From positions 124,001-188,000 of the forward strand of contig JACGCK010000088.1 of the NCBI GenBank assembly GCA_014925825.1: a stretch of DNA of 64,000 bases, written 5' to 3'. The notes beneath the pieces are model-generated. The model was not told where the DNA came from and did not search any database. It was given only the letters and a program-made list of their open reading frames with translations. This document shows, piece after piece, positions 33,095 to 45,345 of the stretch. Made by a program: the position numbers and the translations under genes. Positions within the stretch are counted from its first letter, which is position 1; each line of letters begins with the position of its first letter. This DNA is from Pholiota molesta. Lineage: Eukaryota > Basidiomycota > Agaricomycetes > Agaricales > Strophariaceae.

Positions 33095-33980
33095 CACGCG
33101 ATTAGTGTTCGAAGGTCCGGTCCGGTCCGGTCTTTTGGCCCTATTAGTAAGTGCCATGGACCGAGACCGCAACCGGTTAACCGCGGTTTAAAGACTGCAA
33201 AAAACCGCACAAGACCAACATAAACCGGTCCTCAACCAGTCCTATCAAAGACTGGTTGAGGACTGGTTGTAGACCGGTCTGTGGGCCGACTTAAAATTGA
33301 TTTTACCTGTAGAAACTATTTTGATAGTAGAAATTGGACTGCTTGTGCGCATTTGCCCATATCTCAATGAGTTCATGGCCAAATATTATGTATAAGGGCT
33401 TGTTAGATAGGTAATTAAAATTTGTACCTTGACCCCGGTTTACGAAAGGCTAGCTTATTTAACGAATGAACCATTGGCAAAAGCGTCATGTTAATAGTGA
33501 AGTCAAGTAGAAAATATTAATTTTATTATAGACTAGTCAGATCTTGTTCAATTCATAAAATTCAAAATACATTTTGTAGATATACATTTCATGTATTTAT
33601 GCGCAAGTTTGCGAAAGGTACAGATGCTTCATGATTGAAATGCGGGCAAACGCGTTTTTAAGCGCTCAAAATAACGATTTAATCGTAAACTATTAATATC
33701 TTCATCAAATCTCATCCTCAAAATATGGTTTTGGCATTGTTCGAAAGAGTTTCTAACGCTCTACCATGCTACAAAAAATCTTGGTGAAAGACCGGTCCTA
33801 ACCGGTCCTAACCGGTTTTTATCGGTCTTTTTGATTTGGAAAATTAGGCAAGACCGTGGACCGGACCGCGGTTGCGGTCTTGATCGGTCCATTCTATTTT
33901 CGGTCCAGTGCGGTTGTGGTCCGGTTTTTTTCCGGTCTTTTTCCGGTCTTGTAACCGGACCTTCGAACACTACACGCGAT
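33095..33980. mobile_element. Non-autonomous hAT-like element 1 with 8-bp target duplication
   Basis: The element spans 33103-33972 (870 bp). Ends are perfect inverted repeats, TAGTGTTCGAAGGTCCGGT and its complement. The flanking 8-bp duplication CACGCGAT is at 33095-33102 and 33973-33980. Subterminal regions are packed with CCGGTC/GGTCCGGT units in both orientations, as in hAT elements where such repeats bind transposase. No transposase frame is inside, so it needs enzyme from elsewhere. 8-bp duplications and TAGNG termini fit the hAT superfamily. The interior is homologous to the element at 43178-44120. Confidence 0.9.
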
Positions 33981-34319
33981 GGTCGATGGAGTAGCCGTGC
34001 ACAGCAGGGATGTATGAGACATTAGCTGTGTTGGATACGTATGTAGTACGGTTATCGAGACGTTACTCAAACGTTACTAATCATAGCGCTATTACTTACT
34101 CTACAACATGCCCTTGCTCAGTTGCTGGAGTGACGGATGTCCATCGCGTCAATGATAGTTTTTGGGTAGGTGGATTGGAATGCGCGTGGAATTGAAGTCG
34201 AGAGGTATGGCCACCAGAGAGCAGAGCAGAACGAACCGAGCATGCTCCTAACATCATCGGAGTTTGATATTTAAAAATCCGCTTTCACTCAATTCGACTG
34301 TGGTTATGTAGACTCGCTA
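33981..34319. other. Intergenic
   Basis: No gene recognised between the hAT-like element and the small inverted repeat. Confidence 0.5.
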
Positions 34320-34441
34320 CCAGTCCTTCGGTGGGATGTTTGATTTCTCAGTAGGAGGTTTGTTTGTACTTTGTTGTGCCTTTGTTGTGGGGGCAAACAT
34401 CAAGCGGGGGTCGAAATCAAACATCACCACCGAAGGACTGG
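34320..34441. repeat. Small inverted repeat, 122 bp, possible miniature element
   Basis: Left arm 34320-34347 begins CCAGTCCTTCGGTGGGATGT; right arm 34414-34441 is its complement with a one-base indel. The 66-bp loop has no frame. A clear target duplication was not seen. It could be a miniature transposon or a hairpin in the 3' region of the convergent RecQ gene. Confidence 0.55.
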
Positions 34442-34653
34442 GAGTAACGGACGCGGTTTTGTAGAGTGACCGGTTTGTGACTGGGACTTAGAACGAAAAC
34501 GCGATTTCGCGCTTGTTTGCTCACCACAACATAAAAAATCGTCCCTCCAAAGATATCTTCAATCGAATTTATTTGTAAAAATACTTCGATAGAACACCAC
34601 TTGAAAAATACATTTTTTTCAACCTCAAAAGAACTTCGTGCGTGACAGACTAT

Positions 34654-37156
34654 CTACGAGCTCGAAGACGGCCGGAAATCAGGATTTCCTGAACTTGGGA
34701 AATTTCTTGGAGGCTGAGGAGGCTGGGAAGGTGTAGGAGGGGGATTCTGTGGCCATAGAAAAGGGTAGTAACTGGGACTAGAGCTTGAGGCAATATTTGG
34801 TGAACTAGAGAACCCATATGCAGAAGTATAAGGTGAGTAACCGAGGTGAAGATAGCCAGAATATGGGTTCCTGGCCAAGCTTGAATTTTGCGAATATATT
34901 GGCGCTTGTGAATGAGCATGTGTCCGCGGTGTTTGCGGGACATGTTGAATCTGGCTCGGCGCCAAGTTGACAGCTGTGGGAAGGGTGATGGGATTTGACG
35001 GCGCTGTTGCTCGAGAGCGCTTTGTCTGTCCCATTCCCTTGTCCTCTGCTCCATTGCCATCGTCCTCGACCGTTCGCTTTTTGAAAGCCGCCGGTTTGGG
35101 TTGCATGGGAGGTATTACAAGACTGGTAAGTTTGTCAAGTAATTCATTGCCATACTTACCAAACCATTCCCAGGTACCACCTAGTGCGTCCTCAAGAGCA
35201 ATGAGTGATGTTATTGGTCCAACAGATGCCAGTGAATCGATCGCCGCATCGCTCAGAATACCCGATGGCGGAAAAAGCGCGTACTTGAAGTCACGTTTGC
35301 GTATCGCTTTACGCCACTCCACGAGAGCACGCGCAGTTGGCTTATAGCGGACACCGATCTTGAGGGCGGATTTTCGTGTTGGAGGTGTAGCTGCAGGTGC
35401 TCTCACAATATCGAGCAACTCTGGATTGCATAAATCACAGCATGGGACGGATAGGTCTGGAGCATGGTAAGTTTGCACATACATTTTTTACGTGCCCACT
35501 GAAAAACTCACCTTGGACCTCATTTTGATATATTAGCCGTAGAATTCTGCGCCGACAGATCGTTGTCTGTACCAGTGCATATAGACCCTCGTCACTGGCA
35601 TCCCGATCGATTGGCACCTCATATGTTGCTGCGTCGACTGCCAGTGTATCGAACTTCGCGCCATGAGATCCACGAAGAACGCCTCGAGTCTGTGCGTACC
35701 CTTTCTCGGCTGCCTTGGGATAGTTTGGGTTTTCACGTATGCCTCTCCTGACCTTTCCCTTTTTATTTGCTTCTTCGTTCTGAATGATATGAGCTTGCAG
35801 GAGGTCCGCCTGGTACACCAATGGTTCAACGAGCAGTACTGCAACTCCAGCTCTTCCGGGCCCCCGAGCTGCTCGCCCCGCACGTTGGACAAATGCTGAA
35901 ACCGACGAGGGTAGCTTCCATTGGACAATCATATCAATATCCGGTATGTTACAGCCCTGATTTCTTGTTCAGTCCTGCGCTTTCTGATTGATGATTAACA
36001 TACCATTCCCGCAGCATCTGTGCATATGAGCACACGTACGATCCCTGCTCGAAAAAGGTCCATCAACTGCTGCCGGTTTGTCGAGGAAAAGACCGCATTA
36101 TAGTTATAAACCACTCCTTCATTGCGAAAGGATTCCGGTAAGAGTGTATATAGGTATTCAGCTATATCTGTCCCAGTGCTGACGCTATCCACATAGATCC
36201 AGATCTTGTTGATGTCGTCTCGTGTCTTGACCTCCTTGGGGATTATAAAATCCAGATCTCGGAACGTATTCATCGGATGCTGCATGGCACGTACGATTAA
36301 CGAAACATTGAGTCGGTCATTTCCCATATTGATGTAAGTGTAATTCTTCTGATTGAATTGAAGCTTGTTGAGGACGTCATAGCGTACACGCGCTGGTAAC
36401 GTTGCTGACATTGCAATCATTGGTGTTCCTTTAGGGACAAGCGCTCGGAGAATGCCCAATGATCCATATTTCTTTCGAAATCCAGAACCCCAATGCGAGA
36501 CGACATGCGCCTCATCCACGACGATCGATAGAAGTCGCCTACTCATCTCAGGATTTCGAAGCACATTCGAAATAAATCGCTTTGTGAGCATCAGCTCGGG
36601 AGAGATGATAACAATCTGCCATCGTCCTTCGCATATATTCTGTTGCTCGTCGCTCTGGTAAGCATATTGTTTGAATGTATGCAACCATCTACACTTACCT
36701 TCATCACTTCAACAGAGCACCCACCATGCGTACTATTCAGGGCTGTAGCAGTTAGCCCAAATTCCTTCTCAAACGTTATAACCTAATGATTCTCTTAGCA
36801 TCTGAAGTTATCAAATTGAAATGGCATACCTGTTCTTCTTGAAGAGAAATCAAAGGCAAGACTAGAAAAGTTACCATCCCTTCCGTTGCTTCATGTGCAT
36901 ATGGCCCAGCGGCTATCGCCATTTTTCCTGAGCCTGTACCCGCATGTATTAATACATCCTTTCGCAGTAATTGAGCCTCGATGGCCTGAAGCTGGAATTC
37001 CCGAGGTGTGTGTTTCCATTTGAATTTATCTTTGATCTTCTGAGCGAGCCCTTTTAGGTCACCAAGCTTGAGGCCTTTCCATCCTGATTTTCCGCGCTGA
37101 GGAGGCAGAGGCTTGTCCGCATTTTTTGATTTTGAATGGCGGGGTAGCTGGGGCAT
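34654..37156 (-). CDS. RecQ-like superfamily 2 DNA helicase
   Basis: Start at ATG 37156 (MPQLPRHSKSKNADKPLPPQ); the longer frame begins only with a TTG. Motifs in order: REFQLQAIEAQL (Q region), Walker A AGTGSGKMAIAAG, LPLISLQEEQ (Ia), DEAH box in VVDEAHVVSHWG, MSATLPARVR (III), VYNYNAVFSSTNRQQLMDLF, VLICTDAAGM joined by an intron to GCNIPDI (V), and FVQRAGRAARG (VI, arginine finger). A CCDLCNP segment and a long Ser/Pro-rich C-terminal tail follow. Introns lie at about 35466-35516 and 35938-35999, with others near 36690-36830. The threonine expected after the Walker A lysine is methionine, which may reduce ATP binding. RecQ-like helicases of this sort are multicopy in Agaricomycetes, often beside transposon-derived genes. 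Confidence 0.9.
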
Positions 37157-37330
37157 GAGAGATGGGTCAAGTGAGTGGACAAGCAAAGCTTTCGCGTCGT
37201 GTTTGCCTCTTCAAAATTAGATTACTTAATGTCTCGATCATGGCTCAAAGTAGTTAAGCGCCCCTAACTGCACTCCAGTACCCGTCTCAAATGTGTCTCT
37301 TATGATTTTATTTCAATCTTTACTGCCACA
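37157..37330. promoter_or_regulatory. 174-bp divergent intergenic region shared by RecQ and DUF6589 genes
   Basis: The two start codons face away from each other across 174 bp, so both promoters must fit here or overlap. No clear TATA box on either side. Confidence 0.5.
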
Positions 37331-39220
37331 ATGTCCTCTCCAAGCGAAACAGACACCGACAATAGTTTTTATGGAAACACTCAGCCACTTTTGCCTCCGA
37401 ACTTCTTGCAAGGATCAAGTTCAACCATCTTACCATCCACACCTACGACGTCGCGCCTAGATGAGCCTATGGCACCCTCCAGTGGCCCAATTCGAAGCAG
37501 TCCTATCACTGGAAATCCGCAGCAGAAAGCTGCGGCTCGTAAACGCAAAGCACAACGAACGAGGGCTCGAACACTGGAGAAACAGAGAGAGAAGAAGAGG
37601 CAGCATGAAGAGGCATCAAAACATATGAGTCTAGAGAAGATGTTGATGTTTATGGATACCCATGAGCTGACTTTATGGGATTTCCTTGCCTATATCTTTA
37701 ATCCTGAGTACGGGAAAGGGCGAACTCGGTATCAACAGTTCTTCAACACCTATGGAAACGCGAGCCAACTGCTGAATTGGTGGATCTCATCCAAGAATAG
37801 AAGCCAGAGTGCGCGAGCAGAGATAGATGAGTGGGCTCAAGACTATATTGCAAAAAAGGTTGCGAAAGAGGCTCGTGCAGTCACCAACTCTCGGAGACTC
37901 CAGACCATGCGACGAAACCTTGATGCGGGCTTCGTAAACTCATTCAGCCTTCCCTCGATCTACAATCTTCTCACAGCCGAGCTTGTGCCTATTTCGATTC
38001 GCATTCTCAGATCTTTGACAACTTCACCAAATGTACGTTCTCATGGTGATAAACGGAAAGAGAGAACTCAAACTGTCAGTTCCATTCAAATTATCTCATT
38101 GAGTTGTTCCCATGTAATCGATATGCAGGTCATAACAGTTGTCATACTGTCTTGTCTCGGAGAGTACAGCCATGCGAACAATCTTGCTAAACGAATCATC
38201 GCGCTCTATCTATATGCCTCTGGAGCTCAGCGTCAAGTTATATCAGTGCTTTCCTCTATGGGAATTTGCGAGAGCTATACGAATTTAGTTACCCGAATTA
38301 AGCGCCGTATACGTCAAGGAGAAGAAGCACCTGTCTCCGAACAGAGTGGAACATTACACCAACTCTCTGATTCCATGCGTCGCGAAGCTCATCAGATTGC
38401 CACGACGGGACTATTTTGTGTTGTCTATGACAATATTAATATCAATGTACGGAGTGCTGAACAAATAATAGGACGCCATGGTGAGTAATCTAAATGCCTA
38501 CTTGCAAATGTTCTTGATGCTTATGGGCTATCAGATTCCCAAGAGAACGGGACTTGTGCGACCTTGATTCCACTTCACGATGCCAAGGTGGAAGATCTTG
38601 ATCTGGAAGACTTTCAATCGAGGTTCCTCAATGCATGCACCCTTCGTTTAGAGGATGTCTTACTCACTGCAGATGAATTGGAAATGTTCCATGACAGCCT
38701 TATATATGCAATCCTCCGTATTATCATCAATTATGGTGGACCAGGCTTCAAAGCATTTCAGGCCGACTTGGATAAGAATCAGCCATTCACCGAAGACAAA
38801 ATTCCAATCACTTCCAAAACCCGTGCTGATCTCCATCCACTACCAAGCTGGAATATTGACAAATCCTCGATAGTGGGAAATGCTGAAGTCAATGAAGCAA
38901 TTGTGAAGGAATTAGGGTTAGACTCACTTCCAGAAGCATCTGAGCACGTACGCTTTCTGGCAGGTGACCAGTTATCCATTGCACATCTGCGAGCTTTGGA
39001 GCTTATCCGAGCAGGTCAAGAATCTGGGTATCCAGGTTTTTTCTGGGGTGTCTGGATTCCTGGTTTATTTCACGCCAAAATCGCTGATGCTCATGGTACC
39101 TTGCTCACGCACTTCGGAAAACCGAATACAGGTGCACAAAACCCTGGCTCACTCTGGTTTCATAACACACGGCTTGATCGCCTTCCAATAACGACCACTT
39201 CCCTTCCAAACTTCCACTAG
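37331..39220 (+). CDS. DUF6589-type protein, 3' end interrupted by the KDZ element
   Basis: ATG 37331 opens MSSPSETDTDNSFYGNTQPL. A basic coiled-coil-like stretch (KRKAQRTRARTLEKQREKKR) precedes the conserved region with FCVVYDNININVRSAEQIIG, then a GTGAGT intron (38481-38532), then DSQENGTCATLIPLHDAKVE, FLAGDQLSIAHLRALE and GVWIPGLFHAKIADAHGTLL. These match DUF6589, an abundant Agaricomycete family of unknown, probably mobile-element-related, function. A second intron (38033-38131) keeps frame whether or not it is removed. The frame ends at 39220 right after TSLPNFH, where members of the family normally continue, and the KDZ terminal repeat starts within a few bases. Confidence 0.75.
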
Positions 39221-39224
39221 AGCC

Positions 39225-40320
39225 TGTCAGGCCAATGGATAAATCTCTTGTTAATAGTTGTAAGCTTCAATGGATAAATGTAAGCAAGGACAATGAAGGA
39301 TTTTCTGCTCTATATATCCATACTGTGATCCATTGCCTCTGTCAATCCATTGAAGCTGCACCTCAGCATCCATCTCAGCATCCAGCACTATCCAACTGTG
39401 TGCATCAAAATATCCTTTGCCAATCCATCCAGTGCTCTTGCCAATCCATTGCTAGCACAGCAATATCCATTCACACATCCAATTATCCATCCCCAATCCA
39501 TCCACCGCGTTTTGCCACCCATCAATATCCATCCGCGCGCTCTTCGCCAATCCTTTGTCAATCCATTCGCGCATCGTATTATCCATCCCTCAATCCATCC
39601 ACCGCTTTTTGCCGCCCATCAATATCCATGCGGCACGCGCTCTGCCAATCCATCGAGCACCTGTTTCTGGCACATCAAATGCACTCACGTGTGGTATTAT
39701 CCATCCCTCCATCCATCCACCGCTTTTTGCCGTGCATCAATATCCATCTGTGCGCCTGCAAAATCCATCGCGCACCTGCCCATCCATCACACGTTGTGGC
39801 GGTGCAATTGCAACTCCGCAATCCGAATTATCTCCGGCGGCAGTTTTGCCACTGCACAGCGGCAGCGCACGGGCCACATCCCACCTTTGTCCGCACCCAT
39901 AATGTTCACCTCTAGCAGACTCTGAGGTTGCTCCCTTTGCCCATCCCTCAAGTGCTCTTTGCCAACCCATGGCTTTCGCTCTTTTGCTGACTCCCCATTG
40001 ATATCCATCCGTGTGTTGGCCCTTGAATCCATCGCCAATCCATTGAGCGCTTGCCTATCCATTGCTTATCCATTGAGCGCCTGCCTATCCATCGCCCCTT
40101 CGCCCATCCATCGAGCGCTCTTTGCCGACCAATGGATATCCATCCGTGCGTCTTGAATCCATCGTGAATCCATCGAGCACCAATCCATCGAGCACCTGCC
40201 CATCCATCGCCCATCCATCAACCCTTCGCCCAACCCATCGAGCGCTCTTTGCCAACTGATGGATATCCATCCATGCGCCTCGAATCCATCACCAATCCAT
40301 CGAGCGGCTGCCCATCCATC
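39225..40320. repeat. Left terminal repeat of KDZ element, minisatellite-like
   Basis: Built of ATCCATC/CAATCCAT units mixed with GAGCGCTCTTTGCCAA and GATATCCATCCGTGCG units. The part 39722-40320 is the inverted near-copy of 52878-53476. A GC-rich unique piece (GTGGCGGTGCAATTGCAACT and following) is embedded at about 39797-39920. No protein is encoded; long frames here are repeat artefacts. Confidence 0.9.
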
Positions 40321-40448
40321 ACGCGTCCATCAGAACCTATGCACTTCTTAGTATAATATATAAAACAACAAATCTATTCATTTTCTGTTAATTCCTCATG
40401 TCATCTCCGCACAACATTTCAAGAAGGAAGACATAGCACAAAAAAAAA

Positions 40449-43400
40449 TTATAGTTGCTTGCTTTCTACCATCACTGTCGCATCTCTATCCGCCATCGAC
40501 AGCAGCTTCTCGGACAAACCTGTCCATTTTCTTTCACAAAATTCTCGCATGTGATTCTGAACATCGGCTTGACGCAGTGCATAGGCACATTTTCCCAAAA
40601 TAATGCGCCTATCGTCTTCGTCCCGTAGCACTTGTAATGCAGGTAGCAGATCTCCTTTGTGAAGAGGGTTTTCGATGATCTGTGGGTCGTGAGCTTGATC
40701 TGCCCACCATGTGGCTCGCCACTTGAAATATGCCACAACACGGCGCATTTCCTCTGCCAACAATATGCACTCCTCCTGCCATCGATGAGCGCGAGCTCGG
40801 GCCTTGCACCATTCGACGCGAAGCGCTAATCGAGGATTTATAATTGGAAATGAGGGAAATTTGCTCAGCACTCACCAGCATGACTTGCTTTGTCGACGTC
40901 AATCTCTAGCCCATCAACCTGGGCACTCCATATCCATGTCAATCGCTTCTGTCCCTCGGCTCCCACATCATCCATGAAAGTAAGCCCTTTGAGATCGTCA
41001 TCTCTGAGAGGCTTGAACAGTGATATCCAGCTATAATCTGACCGATGTTTTGACAGCGCCATCATTGCCTCCCGAACCTCATGATAATGGGTAGCAGTCA
41101 TCTGAACCTTTGCGTCGACTGATTGGATAATTGCCAGACTGCGGGTGTGCATTTGCACACCCGTTGAGCATCTAATCTTCGATTTCCAGAGCCGTGATCG
41201 TAACATGAGATGGGAACGGAGATTGTTCAGAATCGTTCCGGCGCTAGCATACCAAAATTGCCATTCAGCTTCGATCAACTGCTCGTTGCATGTCATTTGT
41301 TCTAGCACTGCTGAAGGGAGATATAGCTTCAATTTATGGGCCAGAATAGACCCATTGCCTGTGAGTTCAGCCTGTGATCGTATGAGAGTGAGTGATGGCA
41401 TAAAGAGATGTTGGATTTCTTTCCACGCCTCGAACTTTTGTCGAAGTAAATTCGAGCGCTCTAATATTTTGGCACGTTGTGTTTCCGTCGCATTAGCAGC
41501 AAGGGCAGAAGTATTGAATGCCAGCTTTCGCCTGTTTAGGGTATTAGCAAATCCTTTTGTGGACTTCAACATGATGTATTAAATTATGACAGACGTACTG
41601 TAAGTCTTCTATCTCCAAGCCTTGATATATCAAGACACTTGGGGATATCCCATCCTGTATCATCGTTGCCTTTCCTGCAGTTAATGCATCGGCATCTTCT
41701 TGGGCCAAACGAAGACGGACTTCCTTATCAGAAATATCTAAGTATAAGTAAAGTCCATCAGTACACAGAGACACACAAAGCTGGATTACTCTGAACATAC
41801 GCAATTTGGGTACAACAAACGGATTCGGCTTCTGTCGATCATTTTCCCAGTCACTACAAAGCTGGGTCCAGGCCTTGGTAGATTCCTGCGGAAGGGCAAT
41901 ACTGTATTCTAAAAATGCAGCCACATGCTCTTCACGTCCAGCCATGGCTTCATCTGACTTTCGAATGAATGTCGATGCTATGTAAGAGCAATCAGCGGGT
42001 CATATCAAATTGGTAAGTCAAAACATACCAATGTTTGATATCTTTCGCCAGTTGCGATCATTGAAATGATCGTCTAAGGTGTCTCTTCGGGATCCAGGGC
42101 CCATTTCTCTGGTGCTTGTTGCGACGGCATTGATGTCTGCCCAGCCGCGCTCTGGTGCTTCACCATCAGTCCTCCCGACCCCTGGCACATAATTGAATGA
42201 GAATTCAGTTTGGCACTTATTGATATGGGCGGCAAGGTGGAACTTCGGTACCAAGACCGTAACATCAACATCACCGGCACTGATGGGGTTCGCTGGGTAC
42301 GTATCAAACCGTTTTGCGAGGTTTCGGGACCATTGACAACCAATATCATAGGATGCCACCAGTCAAGCAGGCGTATGATGTTCTAAGCTTGACCTCACGA
42401 AATAGTCCATATTGACGTATCTAGATATGAGTGAGTAGAGAAAATATATCCTGAGTGATGAACTCACCGCTCTCCTTTCTGCAAATCCCCTACTCCGTTT
42501 GGGCGCTTCATGTCATGACGCGCACATTCTGCCGTTCCAACTCCATTTGATGCGGTTCCTTTGCCACCACGCATGGACGCAGATTTGATGGCATCGTGGT
42601 TGTTACAGTTGCTCTTCTCCTCGGATATTTGGCGGTCATATTCCATTAGATAGTTTTTGAATTTGGTTTCTTCGACAACAAATGCATAACCATGGTTTAG
42701 GCCTGGGTCGCGCTGGTTGGTGGAAACGTTCATTCGTTTAAGACGGAAGTTGGCATCCATTGCAATGAATAAAGTGTAGAGCCATCTTCGAAGTAGTTAC
42801 TGTTTAGTTATATCACAAATAAAATATCCAGAGAAACTTACTGCTTTGAAAGTGCCTCCGTCTTCCAATTGGCCGGTAGGTTTATGTCTGGCAGCGGGCA
42901 TGCTGGACATAGAACTGCACATTCACCCTCTGCGGTCCCTTTCACACCTGATACGGAATGGCCGCGTCCGCTTCTCTTCAACAAGCGCACATGACGCCAC
43001 TCCCGAATAATGCGTAGGAAGACGTGGTAATGATCCTAAATTAGATAGATTAGAGATGTCAACAGAATCGAAGTACAACAAACGTCGAACACATACTGGA
43101 GGAGGCAAACATCCCGTGTTGTCAGTCCTTCGTTCGATAGATTTGTAGTACTCGTATGCGGATACCTTAGATGTAAATAGTGCTTGAAATTCCGGTCCAG
43201 TCCGGTCTTTTACCCTCCAAGGGCTTGGACCGAGACCGAGACCGGTCCATCTATTTTTAAAAAGCTCAAAAAACCGGACCGGACCGCATAAGACCGGTCC
43301 ACTGCGGTCTTGAGCGGTCCAAAGACCAGTTCAGACCGGTTACGGTCCAAACCAGTCTCAACCGGTCAGAGACCGGTCCAGACTGGTAACAATAGGGTAG

Positions 43401-45175
43401 TATACTGTATGTAGTATGTAGAAATTCAAAGAATACGAAAATCGGTGGAGAAATGACTGAGAAACAACTAAAACACTAGCAATTGCAGTGATTGAGCGCA
43501 TTTTATGATATCTCAATCAATTCTCAACCGAATAATATGGTTGTATGCTTGTTAGAGAGGTAATTTAAATATCTAACTTTAGCCCAGTTTGCGAAAGGGC
43601 GAAGTCTATATCGAACGAAGCATAGGCAAAAGTGTCTTTAAAGTAGTCAAAAAGAGTAGAAAACATAGATATTACTATAGCTCAATCGAATGTTTATTAA
43701 ATATTAAGGTCTAAATTGCATCTGGTAGGCCTATATGTCTTCTATCTATGCGCCAATTTGCAAAAGGTACGCGCGCTTAACGTTTTAACTGCGGGTAAAA
43801 GCGTTTTTAAGCGCTCAAAGTAATTAGTTAAACCAAAATATTGATAACTTCGCCAATTATTGAGCTAAAAATATGATTTACACATCATTCGAAAGGACTT
43901 TTGACGTTTTATAAGTCTACAGGATTTTAGAGCTAAAGACCGGTTGAGACCGGTCCAAACCGGTCTTTGATCGGTCCATCTATTTTTCAAATCCTGTTGG
44001 ACCGTGGACCGGACCGCGGTCTCGGTCTTTTCCGGTCCATCAATATTCCGGTCTTTTCCGGTTCAGGTCCGGTCCAGTCTCGGTCTTTTTCCGGTCCTGA
44101 GACCGGACTTCCAAGCACTAGATGTAAAGCAGAGGAGTTGGTAGGTTTCCAGAACTCGGAATGTAGCTGCCGACTTTGGAGCAATGGTCGTAGACGGAAA
44201 TAGACGCGCCCTCAATAGCTGGACTGTATGGGGGAGTGACTGCTGACAGCCGCAAAAATACAAGGAAATCTGGTGTATGCCATCTGAGTCAATGACGGTG
44301 AAATCGTCATCGAACGTTGGGATGGGATTTTTGCATTTGGAGCCATCCGAATGTCCTAGTTGAACTTTGAGCCCCAAATTCTTGAGAGTCGTGCGATCAA
44401 AGAAAGACCCATTCCAAGCCTTGAAGATTTAGCATGTATTATTAAATATTCCAGCTGTATCATCATTACATTTGACTTACCTCAATCCGATGAAAAGGAA
44501 GACATTTGTGAGCAGAAACAATACATTCCGAACATACCAACCTGAAGTCCTGGCAATCTCGACACCTATATTTTGGTTCCAATTCTGATAGACAGAATGC
44601 TCCGGCACAACAGTTTGCATTGATAGAATCACCGAGGCCTTCGTGACGTAGGAATTCTTCGATGTACGTGTCAATATAAGGCACCCAGAGTAACAAGGGG
44701 TGATCCTAGTCAGAAGTAAAAATAAGAATTCCTATGAAGAAAATTAATTACGGACCGCTTGAGTTCTTCTGCATTTGCGAGAAATATTATCATTGAGAAG
44801 ATCTTCATCCATGACTGCTGACATGGGCATAGAGGACAGATGCCCCAGCCCTTCAAGTTCAAGTTGTTGATTTGTATGTTCACCTCATTCGTGATCAAAT
44901 TTGTCGACTGGAATGGAGGGTGGATCACCAAACTGGGAGATCGAAACATCGGGTGTGAACAGCTCAGATTGAGGGTTTAATTCAGGCACCGCGGCTGGAA
45001 CAGTAACGAACAAACGTTCCTGGGAGCCCGAATCATCGTAGGACACATATTCATGGCATTTGAAAGCAGGAGGTTCAGGAACAGGAACAGGTTGTGAGGG
45101 TTTAGGCCTGGGTCTTGATAGAATATCCACTTCGATACCCCCGCGCCCGCGTCTTCGTGAGGTAGAACGGCGCAT
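40449..45175 (-). CDS. KDZ transposase with CxC2 zinc cluster, interrupted by a hAT-like insertion
   Basis: ATG 45175 opens MRRSTSRRRGRGGIEVDILS. The CxC2 cysteine cluster follows (CCAGAFCLSELEPKYRCRDC, then LVCSECIVSAHKCLPFHRIE). The KDZ core has a first Asp in AMDANFRLKR, MASYDIGCQW with the second acidic residue, VPKFHLAAHINKCQ, and DGEAPERGWADINAVA with the likely catalytic Glu. The C-terminal helical part runs to SKQL and the stop at 40449. About a dozen short introns. A 943-bp element sits in an exon at 43178-44120; removing it and one 8-bp duplication restores the frame across LCFTSKVSAYEYY. The protein would catalyse cut-and-paste transposition of this element; as it stands the gene is probably inactive unless the insert is spliced out. 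Confidence 0.9.
43170..44128. mobile_element. Non-autonomous hAT-like element 2, inside a KDZ transposase exon
   Basis: The element spans 43178-44120 (943 bp). Ends TAGTGCTTGAAATTCCGGTC and, complemented, TAGTGCTTGGAAGTCCGGTC pair with two mismatches. The 8-bp duplication GATGTAAA flanks it (43170-43177 and 44121-44128). Dense CCGGTC arrays lie at both ends, and the interior is homologous to element 1 (33103-33972). No coding capacity. Confidence 0.95.
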
Positions 45176-45345
45176 GTATGAAGTCCAGGTGTCAAGATTA
45201 TGGGGCCAGCAGGGGGCGACAAAGGTGTCGCTTGCAGTTTACGGACTCGTCTTATAGAAAAAAATGGGGTCAAGAAAAGCCTCGAGCGGCAAAAACTCGA
45301 TTAAACGAGGCTCTAAATACAAGCATATACATAATAAACCATGCT

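Noticed and set aside
39235..40270. Several open frames in the ATCCATC region (such as MDIHQLAKSARW...)
   Set aside because: Produced by a repeat unit length that lacks stops; the identical frame appears inverted at 52928-53113 because of the terminal repeats.
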